Assembly: GCA_027625095.1 (NCBI GenBank)
Contig: JAQBXN010000070.1
Span: forward strand, 1-42,884
Source: Planctomycetota bacterium
GTDB lineage: Bacteria > Planctomycetota > PUPC01 > JACPCR01
Direction of reading: 5' to 3'
DNA: 42,884 bases
In this document: one piece after another, positions 18,401 through 24,544 of the stretch
Layout: every line of letters starts with the position of its first letter
Numbering within the stretch: position 1 is the first letter of the stretch
Notes under the pieces: model-generated
What the model was told of the DNA's origin: nothing
What the model saw: the letters and a program-made list of their open reading frames with translations, nothing else
The model's database searches: none
Made by a program: the position numbers and the translations under genes

Positions 18401-18768
18401 GGTGCACGGATCCGATTGCCGCTGCTGTCCCTGAGCAGGAATCCAATCTGCGCTCCCTTGCCATCTCCGAGCACCTGGACAGACAACCGGTAGACGCGGA
18501 CTCTCAGCTCGAAAGGCTTGCTAACCACCACCTGGCTTTCGGGGCTGTCCAGTTTGTAATTCAGGTTTAGACGCTTTGTACCATCCTTGACGTCTTCGGC
18601 CCCCAGGGCGAATTTATTGGCAGGGTCGACGGCCTCCCCTTCGATTCGCAGGCCGTGATCGTTTTCGTAGCTCTCGATCGTCGCTGTCTCATAGGTTTTT
18701 GCGAAACCGAGACTGAGCGGCAGCAGAATAGTCGTTGCGCAGAGCTTATGACGGATGCCCAAGAACAT
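15475..18768 (-). CDS. Large secreted glycoside hydrolase-like protein (clan A TIM barrel, catalytic residues absent) with CBM9-like C-terminus
   Basis: A 1097-residue protein with a signal peptide of about 23 residues (hydrophobic ATTILLPLSLGFA). Residues 30-310 are beta-rich, jelly-roll-like. Residues about 314-660 resemble a GH39/GH5-type barrel: RLGVTVDD, MVRFRFMWDEIEKSPGEYVF, PLVVVGDLNQHY, KVKHWEIFNASN and DLKVWLTSIW. Beta-sandwich linkers follow. Residues about 900-1095 (VVVDAKLDEW, ARFWTGWDSEHFFVAAEVTD) match the family 9 carbohydrate-binding/DOMON-like fold. At the acid/base position WEIxNE the sequence has Ala428, and at the nucleophile position WxTE it has Ser533. Hydrolase activity by the usual mechanism is therefore unlikely, and a binding role is more plausible. 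The ATG at 18768 starts the signal peptide. Confidence 0.75.
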   Translation of the reverse strand: MFLGIRHKLCATTILLPLSLGFAKTYETATIESYENDHGLRIEGEAVDPANKFALGAEDVKDGTKRLNLNYKLDSPESQVVVSKPFELRVRVYRLSVQVLGDGKGAQIGFLLRDSSGNRIRAPLGMVTFTGWKTLETRYSSPDSVAAKTPFQNDIEKSTWFFQMPRMSYPFVLEGIYLRSQRPVEGNLAFDDLSIMGRFEPEQLVEVKLKPKNGVPYFWGQQDKPVIGLELSAPGTMTAKANLQVTLKDSREKILSTPFNEPVEVESGKVTTKAIPLDLTQYGAYYLECAYGTAVIHKSFCWMPAKAKFNSAGRLGVTVDDPGIGEDIPLFLEAAKWMGATMVRFRFMWDEIEKSPGEYVFPKRYDLAIESCLRLGLQPLVVVGDLNQHYESGKFPISDEAVKAFCDYGMGMARRYKGKVKHWEIFNASNSTRFNLQSAKPYMKLLDQIYPLMKAEDPGSVIVGGSIYGIPFSYIEDMMGTYLGDGMDAFSVQPTYYSSSNFYLEYYFQSYLSRLDENLKAYGAGDLKVWLTSIWNHRAFKRSNAGGASSWDKYGDYLAASKFCRMALAATPYDFCGSSFINSLTDGPQQQQSYLNALIDSDGSPTAGYASFNTMSRMIGDKNFLSNLPIQNSGAQGSNAYPPFAYLYGNEQEKVLAAWTRNGYFAYHFKTDTENVILTDLMGNETSVKTWNGLVSLRFSDEPAFVKGFGEIEIGTPLFDLKAPESTPAGLPIEMELSVVEGFPNEGFDLELPPGWQSEWIQASTLKLTPPESVSFGTFSITLKPKNFPGMSNVTTVSLTDGTTLALSAADNETLTVTVSNPLPIVRQAKVQVTLIAPGVSREILSDQISIPAAGSVVKQFQAIAEHPKGYSQARIQARMHTGRGSSDRSEVFYVGNTPCYQMSKVVVDAKLDEWQELRPAILDQKYQYNEERSPDWGSTEDLSARFWTGWDSEHFFVAAEVTDEAHSNSYSGRYLSYGDSLRFTVAGKQMASDFGVAKLDSGILNIFEFYPSGTEGPEDLEAKIVRSGNKTFYEIAVTWPRLKVALEDRESMRFSLLVIDADTQKVEGVMEWCNWPGRSMSMRAEHHNPMIWLKGK

Positions 18769-18947
18769 ATAGAGTGGGTCGCTTCCAGAAATTCAGGAGC
18801 GGCTAACTATAAATGAATACGGGAGAAAGGAAACTTCTGGCTTGGTGGGTCTCAGGCAGCGTGTGCCGGGGATGAAGGTTTCGCCGGGAGGACGGACTGG
18901 AAGCTTAATGAGTAATGAGAAAAGGTCCTCTTCATCCGTGTCGGATA

Positions 18948-19018
18948 TCTGAAGCCTGCATGAGAGAAGCACCGGGGCATCGCGCAGGCGAGTACGCGAC
19001 AGCCCCGGTGGCTTCAGA
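18948..19018 (-). other. Strong multi-stem RNA hairpin at the 3' end of the zinc-ribbon gene
   Basis: Read on the minus strand, CACCGGGGC pairs with GCCCCGGTG (19002-19010 with 18970-18978). An inner TCGCG/CGCGA stem extends it, and outer arms TCTGAAGC (ending 19018) and GCTTCAGA (starting 18948) pair around a 13-nt one-sided loop. The structure starts on the stop codon of the small gene. It lacks a following T run, so it is not a standard terminator; it could be an mRNA stabiliser or a distinct RNA element. Confidence 0.5.
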
Positions 19019-19256
19019 CCTCAACGGTCATTGCATCAACACTGAGCGTAGAGTCCGACCGCGCGTCTGCTGCGAAGTCTTCATCACTTCCGGCGCCGTA
19101 GGAGTAAACGTAAACAGGGCGGATACCCTCGTTGTAGCGGAACATAGCCTTCTTGCAGCGGGTGCATGTGCGGTGACACCTGTCGGTTTTAAAGGCCTTG
19201 CCGCACTTCAGGCAGCTTAGCAGTTTCTTCTCTGCGTTGAGTTCTCTGACAGTCAT
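19014..19256 (-). CDS. Small zinc-ribbon protein of unknown function
   Basis: An 80-residue protein with four regularly spaced cysteines, Cys15-x2-Cys18 and Cys31-x2-Cys34 (CLKCGKAF, CHRTCTRC), plus Cys27, a probable zinc ribbon or knuckle. A Lys/Arg-rich stretch, Tyr-rich GIRPVYVYSYGAG and an acidic tail follow. The fold suggests nucleic acid or protein binding; I do not recognise the family. The start at 19256 is supported by GGAGG 5 nt upstream; an in-frame ATG at 19316 lies against a terminator hairpin and has no ribosome-binding site. The only strong transcription signal just upstream is that hairpin, so expression may depend on read-through. Confidence 0.7.
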   Translation of the reverse strand: MTVRELNAEKKLLSCLKCGKAFKTDRCHRTCTRCKKAMFRYNEGIRPVYVYSYGAGSDEDFAADARSDSTLSVDAMTVEV

Positions 19257-19321
19257 GATTCCCTCCGTGGGGTTGAGCCCGTTTCCGATGAGCATCTGCT
19301 CGTTGGAGACGGGCATAGAAC

Positions 19322-19356
19322 AAAAAAAGCCCTGAGGTCTGTGACCTCAGGGCTTT
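19322..19356 (-). terminator. Intrinsic terminator or attenuator upstream of the zinc-ribbon gene
   Basis: A perfect 14-bp stem with a 3-nt loop (AAAGCCCTGAGGTC / GACCTCAGGGCTTT) followed on the minus strand by a run of seven T in total. It lies 66 nt upstream of the zinc-ribbon start codon on the same strand. It either ends an unknown minus-strand transcript or controls read-through into that gene. Confidence 0.75.
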
Positions 19357-20014
19357 GGAAAAAATCAACATTGATTTCGTTTAGAGCCCTAAGGTCCGCC
19401 TCCCTTAATTAGATTGCTGGAGACAGTGAGACACATAAGTGAGGCATGGACGGTTCTTTTCAATACTCCAACGCATCTCATTCCTTCCACGAAAAATCGA
19501 ACGCGGCGCCAGCACGCATGCGCGTTTGTTATCTGGGGCTGTGGTAATGAGAATTCGGGATGCGTGTACATGTGCTTTGGTTTTGTCCCCGGCGCTTTGC
19601 GGGGTTCAGGTCTGCCGACTCTTTGGAGGCGGCAAAAGGGTGAACGAAAAAACTTACACCAATAAAAAAAGCCCTGAAGTCTTGTGTGATTCCAGGGCTT
19701 GGAAATACTTGGTTACCCTGAAATCACGTTCGGCCTACTCCCAGTTTGCACGCCGGATTCCTTAGCACTGGACGTGAATCGGTTTCACTCCATGTCTCGG
19801 CTATATGCTTGTAAACTGAAATGAGCATGTATGAAGGTGACTTTGTTTGAACTTGAGCGACTATTTCTTGAATCGTTCAAAGGCGAAGAAGAATGTGCAC
19901 TGCCTCCGAACGGCGGGGAGATTATCAACCGTTCGCGAACGATCAAGAAAATCGCCTGTTTTTTTTTATTTTTTTGCCAAGAGAATTTTGACCCGTGAAA
20001 AATGGTGAGACTGA
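19357..20014 (-). other. Gene-poor region with two minus-strand terminators and possible small transcripts
   Basis: About 660 nt without a recognised gene. Two similar minus-strand terminators (19322-19356 and 19664-19700) imply short minus-strand transcripts ending there. A possible minus-strand promoter (TTCTTG, 17-nt spacer, GATAAT, about 19920-19950) lies upstream of the second terminator, giving a transcript near 250 nt. It overlaps a perfect palindrome CGTTCGCGAACG (about 19930-19941). Frames inside are short and have no ribosome-binding site. A long T run (about 19959-19976) follows on the plus strand. Confidence 0.4.
19664..19700 (-). terminator. Intrinsic terminator, minus strand
   Basis: AAGCCCTG pairs with CAGGGCTT, followed on the minus strand by a run of seven T. 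Its stem shares the AGCCCTG/CAGGGCT core with the terminator 310 nt away, suggesting a duplicated element. Confidence 0.65.
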
Positions 20015-20045
20015 TTCAAGCCATCACTGCCGAAATCTCTATAAT
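20015..20045 (+). promoter_or_regulatory. Promoter of the charged repeat protein gene
   Basis: A perfect TATAAT (20040-20045) is followed by CCGCCGCC, the same extension as the 6S/rny promoter. The -35 is weak (TTCAAG at 20015, 19-nt spacer). The start near 20052 leaves a leader of about 50 nt. Confidence 0.45.
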
Positions 20046-20101
20046 CCGCCGCCTGTCAGTTCGGCCCCCGTCATCTCTACACCGTTTATTCTGGAGCACT
20101 T

Positions 20102-20746
20102 ATGCGCATTGCATTGATTCTTTTATTAACGCTGCCATTGCCGGCTATTGCCGAGAGTCTTGGATATGTGATCGTCGAGCGAGACCGCGCCCCGGTTTTC
20201 AAGGGCAAGGAAATCATCGCCACTGTTAGAAAGGGAATCGAATTGGAGGTGATTAATGTGCGCGGCTCATGGTTCGGCGTCGATCCTCCCGGAGGTTGGA
20301 TCAACAAGAGCACCGTTAAATTTGTACCTGCCGATAGGGAGGGTGGCGAGCAGGCAGAACGCGCCGAACGCCGTGAGGCCGAACCCGAACGGGCGGAGCG
20401 AATGGAAAAGGCCGAGCGTGAAGGTGTTGCAAGACGGGAACGAGAGGGTGACAAGAGAGACATAGACCGCAGAGTCGAACGCAAAGGTGAAAAAGAGCGC
20501 GACGGTGACCGTCCGAAAGACGGAGACCACCGAGTTGAACGCAAAGGTGAAAAAGAGCGCGACGGTGATCGTCCGAAAGACGGAGACCACCGAGTTGAAC
20601 TCAAAGGTGAAAAAGAGCGTGACGGTGATCGCCGAGTCGAACGCGACGGAGTACGGAAAGAGCGTGAAGATGACCGCGAACGGCACGATGGCGACCGCTC
20701 CAAAGAGAAGCGTCCTGAACTGGAAGAAGTGGAAGTCGAGGATTAG
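20102..20746 (+). CDS. Secreted SH3-like protein with a Lys/Arg/Glu/Asp-rich repeat tail
   Basis: A 214-residue protein. A clear signal peptide (ALILLLTLPLPAIAES) is followed by a bacterial SH3-like segment at about residues 20-76 (GYVIVERDRAPVF, ATVRKGIELEVINVRGSWF, GGWINKSTV). Residues 77-214 are almost entirely Arg, Lys, Glu and Asp with Gly. They include two full copies and one partial copy of a 20-residue unit beginning RVERKGEKERDGD, from residue 124. The tail is probably disordered and polyampholytic. SH3b domains in exported proteins usually bind cell wall; the tail's role is unknown. It has its own TATAAT promoter. Antisense frames over the tail are composition artefacts. Confidence 0.75.
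   Translation: MRIALILLLTLPLPAIAESLGYVIVERDRAPVFKGKEIIATVRKGIELEVINVRGSWFGVDPPGGWINKSTVKFVPADREGGEQAERAERREAEPERAERMEKAEREGVARREREGDKRDIDRRVERKGEKERDGDRPKDGDHRVERKGEKERDGDRPKDGDHRVELKGEKERDGDRRVERDGVRKEREDDRERHDGDRSKEKRPELEEVEVED
20471..20632 (+). repeat. 60-bp tandem repeat inside the charged protein gene
   Basis: Two full units (20471-20530, 20531-20590) and a 42-nt partial unit (20591-20632) differ at only a few bases, so the duplication is recent or homogenised. The period is a multiple of three, so copy-number change keeps the frame. Confidence 0.9.
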
Positions 20747-20877
20747 CGCGTCTATCCAGGGCGCCCACCGGGGTTGATCTAGTTTTCGCTCCGGAGTTCG
20801 GTGCAGAGGGAGTCGTTCTCCCGCTCAAACTGGCCCAGCAAACACCGCTGGGTTTTCTCGAAAGCGGGAGTTCTGGT
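20747..20877. other. Intergenic hairpin downstream of the charged protein gene
   Basis: CTCCCGCT (20818-20825) pairs with AGCGGGAG (20863-20870), enclosing an inner CCCAGC/GCTGGG stem. There is no T run after it on either strand, so it is not a clear terminator. Nothing else is recognised here. Confidence 0.4.
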
Positions 20878-21137
20878 CTAGGATGAGCTTTTTCCAGCGT
20901 GATAGAACAAGGTGAGGCCTAACGTGACCTCACGGCTACAACCAAACCAGGGAGCGGAGGCGAGACTCTTCTGTTCCCAGGAAAGTTCTCCGCGATACGC
21001 GGAGAGGTAACAAAGTGAGACTCTAAGCCAGGCTCGTCACAAAGATCTGATGCTGAAATGCCTTCAAGCAGGTGTGCCTTCAAGACGGCGACCTTCGTTC
21101 GAAGGGTATATTTCAGGGGTTTCATACTCTGATTCAT
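20878..21137 (-). pseudogene. Remnant of an IS3-type transposase orfA, interrupted
   Basis: The first 35 residues (LKYTLRTKVAVLKAHLLEG then ISASDLCDEPGL) match the helix-turn-helix start of transposase orfA proteins, normally followed by a short P-T-x-F-Y-x-W-Q-K motif. Here the frame runs into unrelated sequence. About 110 nt further on, in a different frame, TLFYHAGK appears, resembling the missing LFYxWQK. The intervening DNA (about 20914-21023) is flanked by imperfect repeats of TTAGAGTCTCACTTTGTTA and contains a CTCCGCG/CGCGGAG hairpin. It looks like a transposase fragment disrupted by a small insertion. No terminal inverted repeats or catalytic DDE domain were found. Confidence 0.6.
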
Positions 21138-21151
21138 GAAGAAAAGGTGTT

Positions 21152-22102
21152 CTATTCACAGACCAATTGAACTTTCAATACTCCTCCCTCCCTGGCCTTT
21201 CTCAGAGCCTCCTCCGCCTCGGCGAGTGGATAGGTAGCAGTGATATATTTGCCGAGTCTCAAATCGTGCGACTGCATGAACTCAATCGCCTTATCAAAGG
21301 GACCACAGCGTGAGCCGACGAGCGTTAATTCATCGATGACAATAGGGCTGGGACGAAAATCGGCATCTGAAGCGCACGTGCTCTTAAGGATAATGGTGCC
21401 CATAGGGCGAACCATTCGCATGGCATCCTTCAGTCCATCCGGATGACCACTTGCATCAACTACAACATCGAATGCTCGAGATGGTGATGTATTGATTGAT
21501 AAAGTCTCAACGACACTTGAAACCAGTTGCATCTTCTCGTCGTGTTTGCCGAACAGTCTGACATTTGGAAGATGCCGTCCGAGTACTTCAGCGATTAGCA
21601 GGCCCAGTTTGCCGTCGCCGATGATCGCTACCCGTTCCTCACTGACGAACCTTAGTTGCTCCTTGATCCTGCAGGCGGCTGCAAGGGGTTCGATGAAAAC
21701 TGCGGCTACGTCATCCAGAGATTCAGGAATTAGATGCAGATTCTCTATCGGAATCGTCACATATTCCGCAAAGGCACCGTCCTTGTTTAGGATGCCCATT
21801 ACCGTGCGATGTGGACAGTGGTTTCGCATTTGTGCCCGGCAGGTCTGGCAGCGTCCACAAGAAAAGTTGATTTCTCCCGCCACCCTTTTCCCGATGAGGC
21901 TGCGATCCTCAGAATGTTCAACATGGCCGACGAACTCATGTCCCAACACGCCTCTGAAACCCATGTAGCCCTTGGTGATTTCGATATCAGTGTTACAGAT
22001 ACCTGCTCTCGACACTTGAATGAGCGCTTCGCCGGATTCCGGGACCGGTACAGGATGATTGGTTCGCAGGTGGACCGATCCATCGAAATAAAGGGCGAAC
22101 AT
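21152..22102 (-). CDS. Zinc-dependent medium-chain alcohol dehydrogenase
   Basis: A 316-residue MDR superfamily enzyme. Catalytic zinc ligands are Cys36 (AGICNTDIE) and the GHE pair His55/Glu56; the structural zinc site is Cys82, Cys85, Cys88 and Cys96 (SCGRCQTCRAQMRNHC). The Rossmann motif is IIGDGKLGLL, slightly unusual in having GDGKLG where GxGxxG is expected. The C-terminal half is typical. Length is at the short end for sorbitol or threonine dehydrogenase-like enzymes. The substrate is not predictable. It stands alone, divergent from the cytochrome operon and next to a transposase remnant. Confidence 0.88.
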   Translation of the reverse strand: MFALYFDGSVHLRTNHPVPVPESGEALIQVSRAGICNTDIEITKGYMGFRGVLGHEFVGHVEHSEDRSLIGKRVAGEINFSCGRCQTCRAQMRNHCPHRTVMGILNKDGAFAEYVTIPIENLHLIPESLDDVAAVFIEPLAAACRIKEQLRFVSEERVAIIGDGKLGLLIAEVLGRHLPNVRLFGKHDEKMQLVSSVVETLSINTSPSRAFDVVVDASGHPDGLKDAMRMVRPMGTIILKSTCASDADFRPSPIVIDELTLVGSRCGPFDKAIEFMQSHDLRLGKYITATYPLAEAEEALRKAREGGVLKVQLVCE

Positions 22103-22375
22103 TTGAGTCTGTTTTGAGATTTCGAATTCAAACGGCCGTTGGAGTCCTCCCGCTATCCGGCGGATCAGATTCAGACGCCTTCTTTGCGGGGGTAGTCAAC
22201 GATACTTGCTGGATGTGGATATTCCAAAGTGTTAGAAGCCACTACCACAATCAAGACAGTCAGTTTACGAATCGAAGATTCCTTCGCGAATCTCAGCAAT
22301 CTCCTCCCAATACACCCACGTGCACCACCATTCTATAATTTCTCAGAAGTTCCTTACTCATTACAAATAATTGGG
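22103..22375. other. Intergenic region upstream of the cytochrome bc operon
   Basis: Part of a 392-nt gap between divergent genes. A perfect TATAAT at 22334-22339 has no matching -35 box. The left part is unremarkable and the right part becomes AT-rich towards the promoter at 22376. I see no RNA gene or riboswitch. Confidence 0.4.
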
Positions 22376-22405
22376 TTGACATACAGAATTGAGGCATATT
22401 AAATA
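22376..22405 (+). promoter_or_regulatory. Candidate promoter of the cytochrome bc operon
   Basis: A perfect TTGACA (22376-22381) is followed by TATTAA after 15 nt or TAAATA after 18 nt (22400-22405). The leader to the ATG at 22495 would be about 80 nt. No operator for a redox regulator was recognised. Confidence 0.5.
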
Positions 22406-22494
22406 CTCGACTTCGTGAAAAATTTCTCAAAGTCTTGTGCCAGATTTTATTTTGGCATCTAATTGATTGCACTTAAAAGGCTTATAACCTTTCC

Positions 22495-23568
22495 ATGGCA
22501 GTAGATACTTCCTCCTTTCCAGAGCAAGTCAAAGCGGCAATAGATAAGGGCTCTTATGCTGCGGATGACCTGATCATCACTTCGAAGATCAGCGGTCAGA
22601 AGATGTCGTGGCTCGAATACCACAAGGAGCTCAAGAGTGGAGCAGCCAAACCGGCAAGCCCTGCACCCGCGGGTGCAAGCACCGCAGCAGCGCCGGCGAA
22701 GGCAGCAGCGGCGGCTCCGGCTGCAGCCCAGGTCCCTGCGGGCTCGCAGGCAAGTATTCCGTTCCCACAGCAGGTTCAAGACGCGATTAAGCGTGGGGTC
22801 TACACAGAAAAGGACCTGATAATTACCTCCAAAATTTCAGGTCAGAAGATGAGCTGGTTGCAATATCGCTCAGAGATCAAAGGGCGCGGCGCCCCTGATG
22901 CGGCACCGGCAGGCGCGCCTGCTGCGACTCAGCCTGCTGTTGCGGCCGCCACTTCGGCGGCCACTGCCGCTCCCGAGACTTCCGGTCGGCCGGGTTATTA
23001 TCCATTCGTAGAAGTTGAACAGAAGAGGGTGACCGCCGCGACGGTTTCATTGCAAAAGGTGACGCGTCCTTCGGGCATCCCTGATGTCGACCGCCGTGGA
23101 TTTTTCGGTTGGGCGTTAATGGGCTGGACGGCCTTCGCTGCTGCTATGGGCATGATGCAAGTGGCGTTGGTTCGGTTCATGTTCCCCAACGTGCTTTTCG
23201 AGCCGCCAAGCTCCTTCAAGATTGGTTTCCCTGACCAATTCGAAGTTGGCCTTGTAGAGACAAAATTTAAATCGATGTACGGTGTCTGGATTATTCGCAA
23301 CGAAGAGGGCATTTACGCGCTTTCCACTGTTTGCACGCACCTCGGCTGTACGCCGAACTGGCTCGACAGCGACCAGAAATTCAAGTGTCCATGCCACGGT
23401 AGCGGTTTCAGGAAAACGGGCATCAACTTCGAGGGGCCTGCGCCACGCCCGCTGGAGCGATTCCGAATCGTGCTGTCGGAAGACGGCCAGATTCTCATTG
23501 ATAAAAGCAAGAAATATCAGTTCGAAAAGGGACAGTGGGACGACCCTGAATCCCTCCTGAGTGTCTAA
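22495..23568 (+). CDS. Rieske iron-sulfur protein of a bc-type complex with duplicated N-terminal module
   Basis: A 357-residue protein, about twice the usual Rieske length. Residues 8-49 and 90-131 are two copies of a module sharing the identical stretch DLIITSKISGQKMSW, separated and followed by Ala/Pro-rich linkers. Then come one membrane anchor (about residues 202-225, WALMGWTAFAAAMGM) and a Rieske [2Fe-2S] domain with CTHLGC (Cys280, His282, Cys285) and CPCHGSGF (Cys298, Cys300, His301). The Rieske domain takes electrons from quinol at the Qo site. The N-terminal modules lie before the anchor, so they should be cytoplasmic; I do not recognise them. First gene of the operon; start ATG at 22495 with only a weak ribosome-binding site. 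Confidence 0.92.
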   Translation: MAVDTSSFPEQVKAAIDKGSYAADDLIITSKISGQKMSWLEYHKELKSGAAKPASPAPAGASTAAAPAKAAAAAPAAAQVPAGSQASIPFPQQVQDAIKRGVYTEKDLIITSKISGQKMSWLQYRSEIKGRGAPDAAPAGAPAATQPAVAAATSAATAAPETSGRPGYYPFVEVEQKRVTAATVSLQKVTRPSGIPDVDRRGFFGWALMGWTAFAAAMGMMQVALVRFMFPNVLFEPPSSFKIGFPDQFEVGLVETKFKSMYGVWIIRNEEGIYALSTVCTHLGCTPNWLDSDQKFKCPCHGSGFRKTGINFEGPAPRPLERFRIVLSEDGQILIDKSKKYQFEKGQWDDPESLLSV

Positions 23569-23606
23569 ACTACAAAACCAGAAACCATCTCTGCGAGGAA
23601 ATTGCC

Positions 23607-24392
23607 TTGACGGCGATCAAACGCATCACAAGAAAAATTGTTGAATCGCAGCTCTGGCGCTCTGTCTTTCGCCACGGCTTCCCGAATACCCGGCGTAATC
23701 AGTCGCTTGCGGTTCTGAGCAACGTATTTCTGCATCTGCATCCGGTCAGTGTGCGCAAGTCAGGCGTCCGTCTCAGTTACACTTGGTGCATGGGAGGGAT
23801 TTCCTTCTTCCTGTTCCTGGTGCTGACCATTACCGGCGTGATGCTGATGTTTTACTATCGGCCGACCGCCGAATTCGCCTACAATGACATTGTCCAGCTC
23901 CGCGAAGACGTGGCGATTGGTATCATGCGTGAACTCCATCGCTGGGGAGCACACGCAATGGTCATTTCGGTTTGGCTTCATATGTACAGAGTCTTCCTGA
24001 CGGGCAGCTATAAACCTCCGAGGGAGTTCAACTGGGGTGTGGGAGTTATGCTCTTGAAACTGACGCTCCTGCTGAGTTTTACAGGCTACCTCCTCCCGTG
24101 GGATCAGTTGGCTATTTGGGCTATCACAGTGGGGACGAATATGGCTCGTGCCACGCCCGGCGTTGGGCACGAAGGGCCATTCTCAAGCATGGTGAAAATT
24201 GGAGACCTTCCTCTATTGCACGCAGGAGATGACGTAAGGTTTGCGCTGTTAGGAGGGCGCTTTGTGGCTGCCCCTGCCTTGTTGAGATTTTATGTGCTGC
24301 ATTGTGTGGCCTTCCCGCTCCTGGCTGCGGCGCTGATCGCCGTTCATTTCTGGCGAGTGAGGAAGGACGGAGGAATCTCCGGCCCGCTGTAA
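23607..24392 (+). CDS. Cytochrome b6-like subunit of the bc-type complex
   Basis: A 261-residue cytochrome b N-terminal half. Heme ligands are His111 and His125 (ELHRWGAHAM, WLHMYR), and His232 and His247 (VLHCVAF, AVHFWR). The second pair is spaced 15 residues apart, as in cytochrome b6, where mitochondrial-type cytochrome b has 14. TWCMGGIS places Cys61 where b6 has the Cys that covalently holds heme cn/ci (YCLGGIT). LPWDQ and the final ISGPL are also b6-like. The start is TTG at 23607 with GAGGAA 6 nt upstream. It transfers electrons across the membrane from the Qo to the Qi site. Confidence 0.92.
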   Translation: MTAIKRITRKIVESQLWRSVFRHGFPNTRRNQSLAVLSNVFLHLHPVSVRKSGVRLSYTWCMGGISFFLFLVLTITGVMLMFYYRPTAEFAYNDIVQLREDVAIGIMRELHRWGAHAMVISVWLHMYRVFLTGSYKPPREFNWGVGVMLLKLTLLLSFTGYLLPWDQLAIWAITVGTNMARATPGVGHEGPFSSMVKIGDLPLLHAGDDVRFALLGGRFVAAPALLRFYVLHCVAFPLLAAALIAVHFWRVRKDGGISGPL

Positions 24393-24544
24393 TTCTCAAT
24401 TGTGCTTATCTTTAGTCTCAGTTTCTCTTCATAAAGAGGAACGAGATCACGAAGTGAGACCGGCTAACAAGTAGGTGTAAGATGGAGCCTTTGCAACTTT
24501 TAATGATTTCTGAACTCAAGCTGCTTTAACGAGACTAGACAACA

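Noticed and set aside
19439..19765. 108-residue plus-strand frame with a hydrophobic segment (CALVLSPALCG)
   Set aside because: It has no ribosome-binding site and runs straight through the terminator hairpin at 19664-19700. No family resemblance.
20086..20703. 205-residue minus-strand frame rich in Ser-Arg, resembling an SR protein
   Set aside because: It is the complement of the 60-bp charged repeats; the composition follows from the sense gene, which has a signal peptide and promoter.
22334..22339. Perfect TATAAT upstream of the cytochrome operon
   Set aside because: No acceptable -35 lies 15-19 nt upstream; the TTGACA at 22376 is a better promoter candidate.
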